NCBI RefSeq assembly: GCF_030652235.1 | Contig: NZ_JAUSBA010000048.1 | Span: 1 to 64,000 of the forward strand | From: Cypionkella sp. | GTDB taxonomy: Bacteria; Pseudomonadota; Alphaproteobacteria; Rhodobacterales; Rhodobacteraceae | Direction: 5' to 3' | DNA length: 64,000 nt | Part shown: piece after piece, positions 33,449 to 42,482 of the stretch | How positions within the stretch are numbered: position 1 is the first letter of the stretch | Layout of the letters: every line of letters starts with the position of its first letter | The notes under the pieces: model-generated | Told to the model about the DNA's origin: nothing | The model's input: only the letters and a program-made list of their open reading frames with translations | Databases searched by the model: none | Program-made: the position numbers and the translations under genes

Positions 33449-33973
33449 ATGATCCGCGATATCCTGATCCATCCCGATCCGCGTCTGAAGAAGCCCTGCG
33501 AGCCAATCGCAGCGGTCACTGCCGAGATTGCCGCACTGGCGGCGGACATGTTTGAAACCATGTATGAGGCGCCCGGAATTGGTTTGGCCGCGCCGCAAAT
33601 TGGCGTGATGAAGCGGCTGATTGTGATGGATTGCATCAAAGATGGCCCGCCCGAGCCGATGGCGCTGCTCAATCCGCAGGTTTTGTGGTCGTCGGAGGGC
33701 CTTGGCAGCTACGAGGAGGGCTGTCTGTCGATCCCCGATCAATATGCCGAGGTGAAGCGACCGAGTTCGGTGAAAGTCGGCTGGATGGACCTTGATGGCG
33801 TCCCGCAGGAACGCTTGTTTACCGGTCTGTGGGCGACCTGTGTGCAGCACGAAATTGATCACCTGAATGGCAAGCTGTTCATTGATTATCTTGGCCCGCT
33901 GAAGCGGCAGATGATCACCCGTAAGATGGAAAAGCTGAAACGGGAACGCGCGCGCTCGGGGGCCGAGTACTGA
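33449..33973 (+). CDS. def: Peptide deformylase (first of three)
   Basis: Removes the formyl group from nascent N-terminal Met; metal-dependent. All three motifs are intact: GIGLAAPQIG, EGCLSIP (metal-ligand Cys) and HEIDHLNGK (catalytic Glu, two ligand His). Length 174 aa is typical. No clear Shine-Dalgarno precedes ATG 33449. It starts the def-def-def-like-fmt cluster; the next gene overlaps its stop by one base. This copy is the best candidate for the main cellular deformylase. Confidence 0.96.
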   Translation: MIRDILIHPDPRLKKPCEPIAAVTAEIAALAADMFETMYEAPGIGLAAPQIGVMKRLIVMDCIKDGPPEPMALLNPQVLWSSEGLGSYEEGCLSIPDQYAEVKRPSSVKVGWMDLDGVPQERLFTGLWATCVQHEIDHLNGKLFIDYLGPLKRQMITRKMEKLKRERARSGAEY

Positions 33974-34455
33974 TGGCGATCTTGCCAATCATTATCTGGC
34001 CAGATGCACGGTTAACGACTGTTTGTTCAGAAATTAACGGCGATGTTTCCGTTTTGGCTGCCGATATGCTGGAAACCATGTATGCCGCCCCCGGTCGTGG
34101 GCTGGCGGCACCGCAAGTCGGAGTCTTGCTGCGGCTGTTCGTGATGGATTGCACATGGAAAGACGGCACCTACGCCCCGCGCGTTCTGATCAACCCAGAA
34201 CTGCTCTGGACCTCGTCAGAAACTGTGATTGGACCTGAAGGTTGTCTGTCTTTACCGGGCATGACCAGCCAAATTGCACGACCAGCTTCGGTGCGGATGC
34301 GGTGGCTTGACCTTGCCGATGTCGTTTGTGAAGAAACGTTCATAGGCTTTGCTGCGATCTGCGCTCAGCATGAACTGGACCATCTGAACGGTGTTTTAAC
34401 GCTGGATCACCTCGATCCTGCCGCCCGCGCCTTAGCCGAAAGTACCCTGAGATGA
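33973..34455 (+). CDS. Peptide deformylase-like protein (second of three)
   Basis: A second deformylase, 160 aa, with all catalytic motifs: GRGLAAPQVG (41-50), EGCLSLP and HELDHLNG. It is more divergent than the first copy, with a shorter C-terminus that lacks the basic tail. It begins on the last base of the upstream stop and overlaps the third copy by four bases, so all are translated in series. It is probably an active enzyme; substrate preference relative to the first copy is unknown. Confidence 0.92.
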   Translation: MAILPIIIWPDARLTTVCSEINGDVSVLAADMLETMYAAPGRGLAAPQVGVLLRLFVMDCTWKDGTYAPRVLINPELLWTSSETVIGPEGCLSLPGMTSQIARPASVRMRWLDLADVVCEETFIGFAAICAQHELDHLNGVLTLDHLDPAARALAESTLR

Positions 34456-34955
34456 CGGCTCGATCCTGCCTGCCATACCCGCATCCCTGCCTGCGCATAC
34501 CAGCCCATCCCGTCGCCGAGATCACCGATGAGATCCGCGCGATCTGGGCCGATATGGTGGATACGATGGATGCGATGCCCGGTTACGGGCTGGCTGCGGT
34601 GCAGATTGGCATCCCGCAAAGCTTGGCCGTGGTGGATTGTTCCGATCAGCGTGGTCAGGCCATTTTGATGGCAAACCCGCAGATTTTGCATGCCTCAGGG
34701 CAATTCCGCGAGCATGAAGAGGCCTCGCCAAATCTGCCCGGCGTATCGGCCGTTGTGCGGCGTCCGCGTGCCGTGACCGTGCGGTTTCTCAATGCGGACA
34801 ATCAGATCGAAGACCGCGATTTCGTCAATCTGTGGGCGACGTCTGTGCAGCATCAGATCGACCATCTGGCGGGCAAAATGTTCTTTGACCATCTCTCCGC
34901 AGTGAAGCGCAAAATGCTGATCACGCGGGCCGAAAAGCTGCGAAAACGGTTATGA
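34452..34955 (+). CDS. Degenerate peptide deformylase-like protein (third of three, probably inactive)
   Basis: A 167-aa protein of deformylase fold, with motif I kept ([10 protein letters not shown], 44-53). Motif II is EASPN (90-94) instead of EGCLS, so the metal-ligand Cys is replaced. Motif III is HQIDH (134-138), so the catalytic Glu is Gln. Both losses predict no deformylase activity. The frame is intact, with the C-terminal basic helix [16 protein letters not shown] like that of the first copy. It overlaps def2 and fmt by four bases each. It may bind ribosomes or N-termini, or be a regulator; that is inference. Confidence 0.9.
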   Translation: MTARSCLPYPHPCLRIPAHPVAEITDEIRAIWADMVDTMDAMPGYGLAAVQIGIPQSLAVVDCSDQRGQAILMANPQILHASGQFREHEEASPNLPGVSAVVRRPRAVTVRFLNADNQIEDRDFVNLWATSVQHQIDHLAGKMFFDHLSAVKRKMLITRAEKLRKRL

Positions 34956-35845
34956 AAATAATTTTCATGGGCACACCGGAGTTCTCGGTGCCGATCCTAA
35001 AGGCGCTATCTCAACACCATGAGATTATTGCGGTATACTGCCAACCTCCCAGACCTGCCGGGCGCGGAAAAGCTGACCGTGCGAGCCCCGTGCAGCACTG
35101 TGCCGAAGCCTTGGGCCTGCCGGTTTTCCACCCTGTATCGTTGCGAACCGTCGAGGCGCAACACGCCTTTGCCGCGTTGGAAGCGGACCTCGCCGTCGTC
35201 GTCGCTTATGGGCTGATCCTGCCGCAAGCTGTGCTCGATCAGCCGCGCCTTGGGTGTCTGAATATCCATGCCTCCTTGCTGCCGCGCTGGCGCGGGGCCG
35301 CCCCGATTCATCGCGCAATCATGGCGGGTGACACCGAGACCGGGATCAGCATCATGCAGATGGAAGCTGGTCTTGATACTGGCCCTGTTCTGGCGCGCGA
35401 AGCGACCGCAATTGGCGCGGAGGAGACGACTGCAGATCTGCAGGATCGCCTGTCAATGCTTGGAGCGAAGCTGATCACGGCTACGATTGACCTTTTGCCA
35501 TTGGAGGCTATCCCGCAATCCGAACAAGGCGTCACATACGCGTCCAAGATCGACAAGGCCGAAGCGCGGGTTGATTGGTCAAAGCCCGCCGCACTGGTTG
35601 ATCGCCAAATCCGCGGCCTCTCCCCGTTTCCCGGGGCTTGGTGTGAGGTTAACGGAGAGCGTATCAAACTGCTGCGCTCGCGCGCAACCACGGGGTCGGG
35701 CGCTGTTGGACAAGTGCTGAACGGGCTGCGCATCGCTTGCGGTGATGGTGCCGTCGAGATCACTCTGGCGCAGCGCGAGGGCAAGCGGCCGATGTCGGCA
35801 GCTGACATCCTGAATGGGCTGAAAATGCCCGAAACCCTCACTTGA
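34952..35845 (+). CDS. fmt: Methionyl-tRNA formyltransferase
   Basis: Formylates Met-tRNAfMet using 10-formyltetrahydrofolate. Length 297 aa. N-terminus [16 protein letters not shown]; catalytic region [20 protein letters not shown] followed by [12 protein letters not shown] and LDTGPVL; C-terminal tRNA-binding domain begins about residue 205 ([12 protein letters not shown]). The ATG overlaps the stop of the deformylase-like gene by four bases, placing formylation and deformylation in one transcript. Confidence 0.97.
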   Translation: MKIIFMGTPEFSVPILKALSQHHEIIAVYCQPPRPAGRGKADRASPVQHCAEALGLPVFHPVSLRTVEAQHAFAALEADLAVVVAYGLILPQAVLDQPRLGCLNIHASLLPRWRGAAPIHRAIMAGDTETGISIMQMEAGLDTGPVLAREATAIGAEETTADLQDRLSMLGAKLITATIDLLPLEAIPQSEQGVTYASKIDKAEARVDWSKPAALVDRQIRGLSPFPGAWCEVNGERIKLLRSRATTGSGAVGQVLNGLRIACGDGAVEITLAQREGKRPMSAADILNGLKMPETLT

Positions 35846-35901
35846 TCTCGATCGAAACGGGCAGCACCCTCGGCCTATGCTGGTAAGACCGGGAGCGTGA
35901 T

Positions 35902-36323
35902 ATGGATCGTGAACAAAAATTCTGGATCGTCACAGTCGCGGCTGATCATGCTGAAAGCGGCATGGATTGGGTCATCGTTAAGGCCGTTATGGTAAATCGG
36001 ACCCGCTACGGCGCGTGGCCGCCGCTGATGGTGTGGTGATCTACTCCCCCAGAACCAAGTTTCGGGATGGCGAAAGCTTGATGTCGTCCACAGCGATCGG
36101 CTGGGTGACAGGGGATTGCCCTATCCATATAAGATGCTAAGCGAATTTGTGGCGTGGCGACGCGGCGTGCAGTGGCAACCTGCGGCAAAGATCCAACCTA
36201 TTCGTCCGCTGCTCGGCCACCCGGAACTGATGCGCAACCAGCCGAGTTGGGCGATGGTGTTTCGCTATGGTCTGGTCGCGAGATTTTGCGCATATCGCCC
36301 GAGCCATGGTTGCGGCGGAGTAG
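35902..36323 (+). pseudogene. EVE-domain protein, broken by several frameshifts
   Basis: Pieces in three frames together spell an EVE-domain protein (YTH/PUA-like fold, often found with modified-base or defence systems). In order: MDREQKFWIVTVAADHAESG from ATG 35902; then GKSDPLRRVAAADGVVIYS and PRTKFRDGESLMSSTAIGWV in a second frame; then YPYKMLSEFVAWRRGVQWQP, IQPIRPLLGHPELMRNQPSW and MVFRYGL in a third; finally RDFAHIARAMVAAE ending at TAG 36321-36323. At least three frameshifts are needed. The total length (about 140 aa) matches an intact EVE protein. It lies between fmt and the GlsB-like gene. Confidence 0.8.
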
Positions 36324-36380
36324 GCCATTCCATTTTCAGCAATCGTCCCCATATGGGCGGTATGGATGAAGGAGGCGGGT

Positions 36381-36617
36381 ATGGGCTTGGTGTTCTTGTT
36401 GATCATCGGAACGGCGGCTGGTTTTTTGGCAACACGGGTGATGCGTATTGATGCGGATGTGCCAACGACGGTGGTGATTGGCATCGCAGGGGCATTGATC
36501 GGCGGGTTTTTGTTGCGCAGTCTGGTGGTGATCACCGGCTGGCTGGCTGGGCTTGTTGGGGCGATTGTTGGTGCTATGGTGCTGATCTGGCTATATAAAA
36601 CCTATATCATGAAATAG
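36381..36617 (+). CDS. GlsB/YeaQ/YmgE-like stress-response membrane protein
   Basis: A 78-aa protein with three hydrophobic segments: MGLVFLLIIGTAAGFLATRV, PTTVVIGIAGALIGGFLLRS and LAGLVGAIVGAMVLIWLY. The Gly-rich spacing matches the transglycosylase-associated (GlsB/YeaQ/YmgE) family, whose role is uncertain. AAGGAGG precedes ATG 36381; the open frame begins five codons earlier. It converges with the TetR gene, with stops directly adjacent. Confidence 0.85.
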   Translation: MGLVFLLIIGTAAGFLATRVMRIDADVPTTVVIGIAGALIGGFLLRSLVVITGWLAGLVGAIVGAMVLIWLYKTYIMK

Positions 36618-37130
36618 TTAACCAAGTCGCTTAATCGCCTCGCCCAACCGAAAGCCCTTGCCGCCGCCCGCATCCCACAACATCCGACCCTGCCACGCCG
36701 CAAAGATAAGCGCCGCCGTTTCTTTCGCCTTCGCGCTGTCGTCCAGACGCGCTGCAATTGCCTGCTCAACTTTATGACGCCAAGCTTTTGCACGCCTGAT
36801 CAAGGCCGGATCGCGTAAACTCAGCATCAGCAACGCGCCCGGATCAACCGGCCCAACAAGCGATTTCAGCAGGCTCGCCAGCCCTTTGTTCAAGGCCGCG
36901 ACATCCAGAGTTACGGCTTCGACTAAGTCGTCCAACTCGGCCCAAGCCTGTGCAATCGCGCTTAAGATCATTTCATTGCAACTGCCAAAACGTTGCACCA
37001 AAGTGGCTGGCGCAAGCCCGGTCGCTGCAGAAACTGTTGAAAACGTCACCGCTTTTTCGCCATTTTGCAGCAGCACGGCCAGAACCTGCTGGAAAACATC
37101 ACGGTCCGAGATCAGTTTTGAACGTGCCAT
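36618..37130 (-). CDS. TetR-family transcriptional regulator
   Basis: A 170-aa one-component regulator. N-terminal helix-turn-helix at about 10-55: VFQQVLAVLLQNGEKAVTFS, TVSAATGLAPATLVQRFGSC, a typical TetR DNA-binding arrangement with the tyrosine before the turn replaced by Val-Gln. The C-terminal ligand domain is helical (LMLSLRDPALIRRAKAW) and a little shorter than usual. The target is unknown; the glycosyltransferase gene upstream is co-directional (49 bases between it and this start), and an autoregulatory site there is possible but not seen. Confidence 0.8.
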   Translation of the reverse strand: MARSKLISDRDVFQQVLAVLLQNGEKAVTFSTVSAATGLAPATLVQRFGSCNEMILSAIAQAWAELDDLVEAVTLDVAALNKGLASLLKSLVGPVDPGALLMLSLRDPALIRRAKAWRHKVEQAIAARLDDSAKAKETAALIFAAWQGRMLWDAGGGKGFRLGEAIKRLG

Positions 37131-37179
37131 AATCTCAATATGACTCAGACATTATGAATTGCAAGTTAAACGTGAATGG

Positions 37180-38067
37180 CTATTCATCATCGTCCAGGTC
37201 TTCCCCCGCTTTGTCGATCCGCTTCACCCCAGCTTGTCGCTTTAACATCTTGCGGCTTATCGCGGTCAATCCGGTTTCCTTCAGGACCTTCAACTGGCGA
37301 TAATGCACTGTGAAAATCTCACGATCCTCGGGAAGGGCATCACCACGCAGTTTTCCGCCCAGAATAAAGTGTTGTTCTTCTGGCAGAATATTCCATTTCA
37401 ACCCCGATTTTTGGATCGCGAGTGGCATCGAAATTTGGTCGAGATAGGGTCGCTTTCCGGGAACATCTGGATGCGCATCAATGGTCTGCGCGACGTCCAT
37501 CCAGACCTGCGGAAAGCTACGACCATCTGGGCTGCGGTATTGCTCGGGGAAGCTGAACAAACCTGAACTGAAATACGGTATGCGCTGACGTTCCCCGGAC
37601 TGGCGTGCCAATTTGATACGCTCCTCTGGAATCGCCATATCGCAGGCGTCATAGATCAGGTTCCAATTGTCAGTTTTACCCCAGTTCATCGAGGCGGCGG
37701 GCGTCAGCGAGACCGCACCCGCCATGATAATATTCTCAACCCGGTTCTGGCGTAGGCAAAGAATGTCGCTGTCGAAGAAGGCTGAAAACTCAGTATCGCG
37801 CGGCTCCATCGTGGCGAGAATTTTGTTTCCATGCGGATAGGCCGGAGAAAATCGCCCCTCGACCACGAAGGGACGCACTTCGCAGCCCATGCGGCGCAGC
37901 ACTTCTTTGACATTCGGCGAGACTTGATCAAGCTTAATATCCGGACAATAGCCGACCAGCGCGACCTGATCGCCAAACTGTTCGCGCAGTGACGCCGCAA
38001 GAAAACAGGCCATCACCTCATAATCGGGGGGCTCCACAATGAAAAATACGGTCAGTTTCGGGGTCAT
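37180..38067 (-). CDS. Putative GT-A-fold glycosyltransferase
   Basis: A 295-aa protein from ATG 38067 (MTPKLTVFFIVEPPDYEVMA); an earlier ATG at 38118 lacks a ribosome site. It shows a Rossmann-like N-terminus, then FSAFFDSDILCLRQNR with a DxD-type motif expected to bind a nucleotide-sugar metal, and YFSSGLFSFPEQY and KRPYLDQISMPLAIQKSG, resembling eukaryote-type or GT8/GT32-like sugar transferases. A specific family is not certain. No signal peptide. It lies opposite to the following GT2 gene across a 193-base divergent spacer, suggesting one glycan locus. Confidence 0.65.
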   Translation of the reverse strand: MTPKLTVFFIVEPPDYEVMACFLAASLREQFGDQVALVGYCPDIKLDQVSPNVKEVLRRMGCEVRPFVVEGRFSPAYPHGNKILATMEPRDTEFSAFFDSDILCLRQNRVENIIMAGAVSLTPAASMNWGKTDNWNLIYDACDMAIPEERIKLARQSGERQRIPYFSSGLFSFPEQYRSPDGRSFPQVWMDVAQTIDAHPDVPGKRPYLDQISMPLAIQKSGLKWNILPEEQHFILGGKLRGDALPEDREIFTVHYRQLKVLKETGLTAISRKMLKRQAGVKRIDKAGEDLDDDE

Positions 38068-38260
38068 ATACTTGCTCTGCGGGTGAAAATGCGAAGATTT
38101 TGGCAGACTAAGCTGCATCGCATCGCAAAGTCACGCGTTTGACAAAAGTTTTGATGCAAAGTCCTTGGTTTTCGTTGCTAAATTGGAAACAGTTGTCTGC
38201 TAAGACACAGTTCAGCGCAGTTTTCTGCATTGGCCTTGCTGGCAGATTCCGGCTTGCCCT

Positions 38261-40243
38261 ATGGTGATCTGCAATCGGGGTTCTGCGGCGGGCCAAAGGC
38301 TTCGCCGCGCAGAGGCAGGGCAGGGCGTGACGTCGAAACAAGGTAAGCAACCAGAAGGCATTGTACCGCTTGCGGGGCGTCCGAAAGGGGCTGATGCGCG
38401 CTGGGGCACTGTTGATTTTTCGTTGAAACGCCATGATAGCCCGCATGGTCAGGTGACCGCCGTCTCGATGATGAAGGACGAAGGCGCCTATGTGATCGAA
38501 TGGGTTGCGCATCATCTGGCGGTCGGATTTTCTGATCTGGTGGTCTATACGAACGATTGTTCAGATGGCACCGATGACATGCTGATCCGGCTGGAGGAAT
38601 TGGGGCTCTGCCACCATCGCCGCAACGTGATCCCCGAAGGCATCCGCCCGCAACCCTCGGCGCTGAACTGCGCGCAGGACGAGCCTGTGGTGCAGCAATC
38701 CGACTGGGTGATGGTGTTTGACGCCGATGAGTTTTTGTCGATCAGACACGGCGATGGCACCCTCGACAGCCTGCTGTCGGCGACCAAAGCGCAGGGTGCC
38801 AATGGCATCGTGGTGACATGGCGGATATTCGGCTCTGGCGGGGTGGTGGATTGGTCGCGCGCACCGGTAACGGAGCAATATCTATGGGCCGCACCGCAGG
38901 AATGGAACAAGGGCTGGGGGGTAAAGACGCTGTTCAGCTTCAGTGCCGATAAGTGGAAATTGGGAATTCACCGCCCGAAAATGAAGACGAAATGGCATGA
39001 AACTGCGTTCCCTGATGAGGTGAAATGGCTGAACGGTTCGGGTCGCGAGATGGAAGATTACTTCAAGTTTCGCGGCTGGCGTTCGATCACCCGGACTGTT
39101 GGTTATGACTGGGTGCAGCTCAATCATTACGCGGTAAAATCGGTGGACAGCTATGCCATTCGCAAGATGCGCGGCAATGTGAACAATAAGGCGGATAAGT
39201 ACAATTCCGACTATTGGTCGCTGCAAGATCGCAATGAAGTGCGCGACGATACGATGCTGCGCTACACCAAACAGCGCAATGCCATCATCGCGCAACTGCT
39301 GCAAGACCCGGTGCTAAACCGCTTGCACCATGCGGCGATTGCACGTGCCGAGGGGCGTTTGGCCGAGCTGCGCCAGACCGAGGCCTATCACCAGCTGGTG
39401 GCCGATTTGGCCAAAGCCTCTGATGTCCCGATCAGCCAGATCGTCGCGAAACCGCCACAGGCCCGCGACAAGGAAAAGATCGCAGCGCTGATGTCTGATG
39501 TGGAAAAGCGCCGGGGTGCCAAGGCGAAAACCGAACGGCAGGCCGTCCCGAAAGACCCAGTTGAGGCGGTGCCGATGGGGTCGTATCGGTCGGGCAGGTT
39601 TGATCTTTCGCAAGACGCGCGTGCCGAAGTTTACCCTAATCACAGCATGAAACTGCCTGCCGATCCGCGTGTTTTTACGGATTCGGCGCGGGTTCTGATC
39701 CAATCTGGTAAGTTCGAGCGCGGGCTTGCGCGCCGGATGCCGCAGGTCTTGGCTGAGCAGGCCAAGGTGTTGGAAATCGGCTCTGCAGTGGGCTTTCTGG
39801 CCGGGCATTGCGCCAATATCCGGCCCGATCTGAGCCTCTGTCTGCAAGAGGATAACCCCGATTTGCGGCAGATGCTGGCTGTGGTTTGCGCGCTGAGTAA
39901 CCGCGCTTTCAGCAATCGCTTTATCCTTTTGGATCAAATTCTTGGAGCTGAACCCACGACAGGCGCGCTGGCGCTGATCACGGAGCTGCGCCCGGATGCT
40001 CTGTTGCTTTCAGACTCGCAACTTAGCCCAGAGGTGCTGCAAAAATTGCTGCCGATGTTACCCGCGCCTGTCCCGAAACAGATATTTCTCTATGGTCGCT
40101 TGTTGGAGCAACATCACGCGCATTTGCCGGAAATAGAGGACATGCTGGCGGCACTTGGCTATGTGCCGGACTATGGATTTGACGCCAATATCGCGCGCGG
40201 TTTTCGGCTTGGTGCACCCGTCGATCCAGACGACCCAAGTTAA
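38261..40243 (+). CDS. Two-domain glycosyltransferase family 2 protein with methyltransferase-like C-terminus
   Basis: A 660-aa cytoplasmic protein. Residues about 65-300 are a GT2/GT92-like domain: VTAVSMMKDEGAYVIEWVAH, YTNDCSDGTDDML, WVMVFDADEFLSI (DxD-like) and WRIFGSGGVVDW. Residues 350-440 are charged and linker-like. The last 200 residues look like a SAM-methyltransferase fold with VLEIGSAVGFLAGHCA, but no FkbM signature. ATG 38261 has no ribosome site; GTG 38327, after GGGCAGGGC, is an alternative start that removes 22 residues. It opens a three-gene unit with the GT32-like and FkbM genes. Confidence 0.8.
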   Translation: MVICNRGSAAGQRLRRAEAGQGVTSKQGKQPEGIVPLAGRPKGADARWGTVDFSLKRHDSPHGQVTAVSMMKDEGAYVIEWVAHHLAVGFSDLVVYTNDCSDGTDDMLIRLEELGLCHHRRNVIPEGIRPQPSALNCAQDEPVVQQSDWVMVFDADEFLSIRHGDGTLDSLLSATKAQGANGIVVTWRIFGSGGVVDWSRAPVTEQYLWAAPQEWNKGWGVKTLFSFSADKWKLGIHRPKMKTKWHETAFPDEVKWLNGSGREMEDYFKFRGWRSITRTVGYDWVQLNHYAVKSVDSYAIRKMRGNVNNKADKYNSDYWSLQDRNEVRDDTMLRYTKQRNAIIAQLLQDPVLNRLHHAAIARAEGRLAELRQTEAYHQLVADLAKASDVPISQIVAKPPQARDKEKIAALMSDVEKRRGAKAKTERQAVPKDPVEAVPMGSYRSGRFDLSQDARAEVYPNHSMKLPADPRVFTDSARVLIQSGKFERGLARRMPQVLAEQAKVLEIGSAVGFLAGHCANIRPDLSLCLQEDNPDLRQMLAVVCALSNRAFSNRFILLDQILGAEPTTGALALITELRPDALLLSDSQLSPEVLQKLLPMLPAPVPKQIFLYGRLLEQHHAHLPEIEDMLAALGYVPDYGFDANIARGFRLGAPVDPDDPS

Positions 40244-40317
40244 CCAACGTCCGCCGCTGGACAGCCTTACGGCTCTGCGGCATTGTTCCACAAAACGAAA
40301 CAAACGAGGCAGTACCC

Positions 40318-41133
40318 ATGTCTACCCCCGTTCGCAGACCCGTCGCCTCGCTTTGGATCGGCGACAAGCTGCATTATCTGAACCAGCTTTGCCTGCTCAG
40401 CCATGTCGCACAGGGCCATCCGACCACGCTGTATTGCACCGACAAGGTGACGAATGTGCCCGATGGTATCACCGTCAAACCCGCCACCGACATTATGGCG
40501 ATTGATATGGATATCGTGCGGCAGACTTCGGAAAGCTTTTTGTCCAACGTGTTTCGCTACAAGATGATCGAGAAAACCGATGCGGTCTGGATTGATTGTG
40601 ATGCGTTTTGCCACAAACCTTTCCCGGATGAGATGCAAAATATCTATGCAGGTCATGGCTTTAGAGGGGCGTTGAACTGTGGCGTTGTCTATATTCCGCC
40701 GCAGGGAGAGCTGATCAAGCAGTTGCTGGATTATTATGAAAACCTGCCCGATGCCCCGGCTTGGTTCAACAAGCAGCAACGCAAGCGGATCGAAAAGCAA
40801 GACAGCAGCCTGCCGCAAGCTGTGCGGATTTATAACGCCGAGCGCACCGCGTTTGGCCCGCAGGCCTTCACCTATTTCGCGCAACAGACCGGTGATTTTG
40901 AAAAGGCGCTGAGTTCGGATTACCTCTATCCAGTGCCGTTCCAGTTGAACGACGTGTTCTACGACCCCTATGGTCGGGTTGAGGGACATTTCACCGACAA
41001 TACCCTGTCGGTGCATCTGTATACCAACGGTACCAAACCCTATTGGCGCAAAAATCCACCGATGCCCAACTCTTACGCTGCACGGATGTGCGCACAGATT
41101 GGCGTTGACGCGTCTAAGGCGCTAGAGGAATGA
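40318..41133 (+). CDS. GT32-like glycosyltransferase (capsule/glycan type)
   Basis: A 271-aa protein with the DxD motif in AVWIDCDAFCHKPF and an N-terminus ASLWIGDKLHYLNQLCLLSH, like the glycosyltransferase sugar-binding region with a DXD motif (GT32-type). It also has GALNCGVVYIPPQ and, near the end, DNTLSVHLYTNGTKPYW. Donor and acceptor are unknown. It starts 74 bases after the GT2 gene, and its stop overlaps the FkbM start by four bases. Confidence 0.8.
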   Translation: MSTPVRRPVASLWIGDKLHYLNQLCLLSHVAQGHPTTLYCTDKVTNVPDGITVKPATDIMAIDMDIVRQTSESFLSNVFRYKMIEKTDAVWIDCDAFCHKPFPDEMQNIYAGHGFRGALNCGVVYIPPQGELIKQLLDYYENLPDAPAWFNKQQRKRIEKQDSSLPQAVRIYNAERTAFGPQAFTYFAQQTGDFEKALSSDYLYPVPFQLNDVFYDPYGRVEGHFTDNTLSVHLYTNGTKPYWRKNPPMPNSYAARMCAQIGVDASKALEE

Positions 41134-41864
41134 CCGAGACGGATCAGGCGCTAGAGCCGCAGATCAAGAAGGGCAAAAAAGACAAATTCGTCAAAGCTTT
41201 ACCCACGACCCCTGATGAGATTGAGGCACTGATCCGCCGCCAAAAGCGCAACCAGCGCAAGGCTTGGGCGGAAGGCTATATGACGGCAATCACCGCGATG
41301 TTGCGGCCCGGCGATCTGGTGATGGATTGCGGCGCCAATATGGGGGTGGTGACCGAACTGCTGGCCGCCACCGGGGCGGATGTGCTGGCCTATGAGCCTG
41401 ATCCTTATGCGTTTTCCATTCTTGAACAAAAGTTCGCAAATGCCCCGAACGTCACTTTGGTCAATGCCGCCGTGGGGGTGGGGACAGGCACCATTCGCCT
41501 GATGCGGGCCGATAATTTTGGCGACAATCCTGACGGGGCCTCGGTCAAAAGCACCATTCTGGATGGCGGGCGGCGGATTGATGCGGAAAACGCGGTCGAG
41601 GTGACCTTGCTTGATTTCCCGACGCTGGTGCGCGAGCATGTAGCCACGCGTGGCGAGATCGCTTTTATCAAGATGGATATTGAGGGCGCAGAACTCGACA
41701 TCCTCGAAGCGCTTGATCGTGAAGATTTGTTCACAAACATCCGCGCGCTGGTGGCGGAAACCCATGAGCGCAAGTTCAAGGACCTGCGCGACCGCTACAA
41801 AGCCCTGCGCGAGGTGGTGGCAGCGAAATATCCGGCGGGGAAAGTCAATCTCGACTGGATATAG
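41130..41864 (+). CDS. FkbM-family SAM-dependent methyltransferase
   Basis: A 244-aa class I methyltransferase of the FkbM type, commonly methylating sugars. After a Lys-rich N-terminus, SAM motif I is DLVMDCGANMGVVTELL (FkbM members have GANxG here); then VLAYEPDPYAFSILEQ, and the FkbM-characteristic FIKMDIEGAELDILEAL. It is the last gene of the glycan unit, translationally coupled to the GT32-like gene. It converges with rnhA. Confidence 0.88.
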   Translation: MTETDQALEPQIKKGKKDKFVKALPTTPDEIEALIRRQKRNQRKAWAEGYMTAITAMLRPGDLVMDCGANMGVVTELLAATGADVLAYEPDPYAFSILEQKFANAPNVTLVNAAVGVGTGTIRLMRADNFGDNPDGASVKSTILDGGRRIDAENAVEVTLLDFPTLVREHVATRGEIAFIKMDIEGAELDILEALDREDLFTNIRALVAETHERKFKDLRDRYKALREVVAAKYPAGKVNLDWI

Positions 41865-41931
41865 CCGCAGTCGGCGCGCTGGCGTTAGATCGCACAATGA
41901 TTGCAAGGTATTAGGCGGTATATGCAACCGG

Positions 41932-41948
41932 ATCGGCGGTCCGCCGAT
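41932..41948. repeat. 17-base perfect inverted repeat between convergent FkbM and rnhA genes
   Basis: ATCGGCGG-T-CCGCCGAT forms a compact hairpin midway in the 114-base spacer. There is no T-run on either side. It could act as a weak bidirectional terminator. Confidence 0.45.
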
Positions 41949-41978
41949 GTGCGCGCCCCGTTTCCCGATCTGCCAGAG

Positions 41979-42440
41979 CTACAGTTTCGCCGGCTTGAAC
42001 GGCGCCATCCCGGCCCGCGCCAGCTCATCCGCGCGCTCATTTTCGGCATGTCCGGCATGGCCCTTAATCCAGCGCCAGACCACCTTGTGCTTGGCTTGGG
42101 CCAGATCAAGCCGTTGCCACAGATCCACATTTTTCACCGGATCTTTGCCAGAGGTCTTCCAGCCGTTGCGTTTCCAGCCGTGAATCCACTCGGTGACACC
42201 GTTTTTCACATAGGCAGAATCGGTCACAATCGTCAGCTCTGACACCCGCGTCAAAGCCTCCAAAGCCGAGATCGCCGCCAGCAATTCCATCCGATTGTTG
42301 GTGGTATGCGCCTCACCGCCCGACAGTGTGCGTTCCTTCACCACAGCGCCATCTTCGCGCGCCAGCATCAAAACACCCCAGCCGCCGGGGCCAGGATTGC
42401 CCGAGCAGGCACCATCCGTATAGGCAAAAAGTTCGGTCAT
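41979..42440 (-). CDS. rnhA: Ribonuclease HI
   Basis: Cleaves the RNA strand of RNA-DNA hybrids (R-loops, primers). Length 153 aa. Catalytic acids are visible in [14 protein letters not shown] (Asp), [10 protein letters not shown] (Glu), [12 protein letters not shown] (Asp) and ENERADELA (Asp), with the basic handle region [19 protein letters not shown]. It is the last gene of an ispH-DUF3429-rnhA run on the minus strand, 42 bases after the DUF3429 gene. Confidence 0.97.
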   Translation of the reverse strand: MTELFAYTDGACSGNPGPGGWGVLMLAREDGAVVKERTLSGGEAHTTNNRMELLAAISALEALTRVSELTIVTDSAYVKNGVTEWIHGWKRNGWKTSGKDPVKNVDLWQRLDLAQAKHKVVWRWIKGHAGHAENERADELARAGMAPFKPAKL

Positions 42441-42482
42441 CTTGGCTCCTTTGCGCCGATTTAGGCCGGCTTGCCGTCAAGG

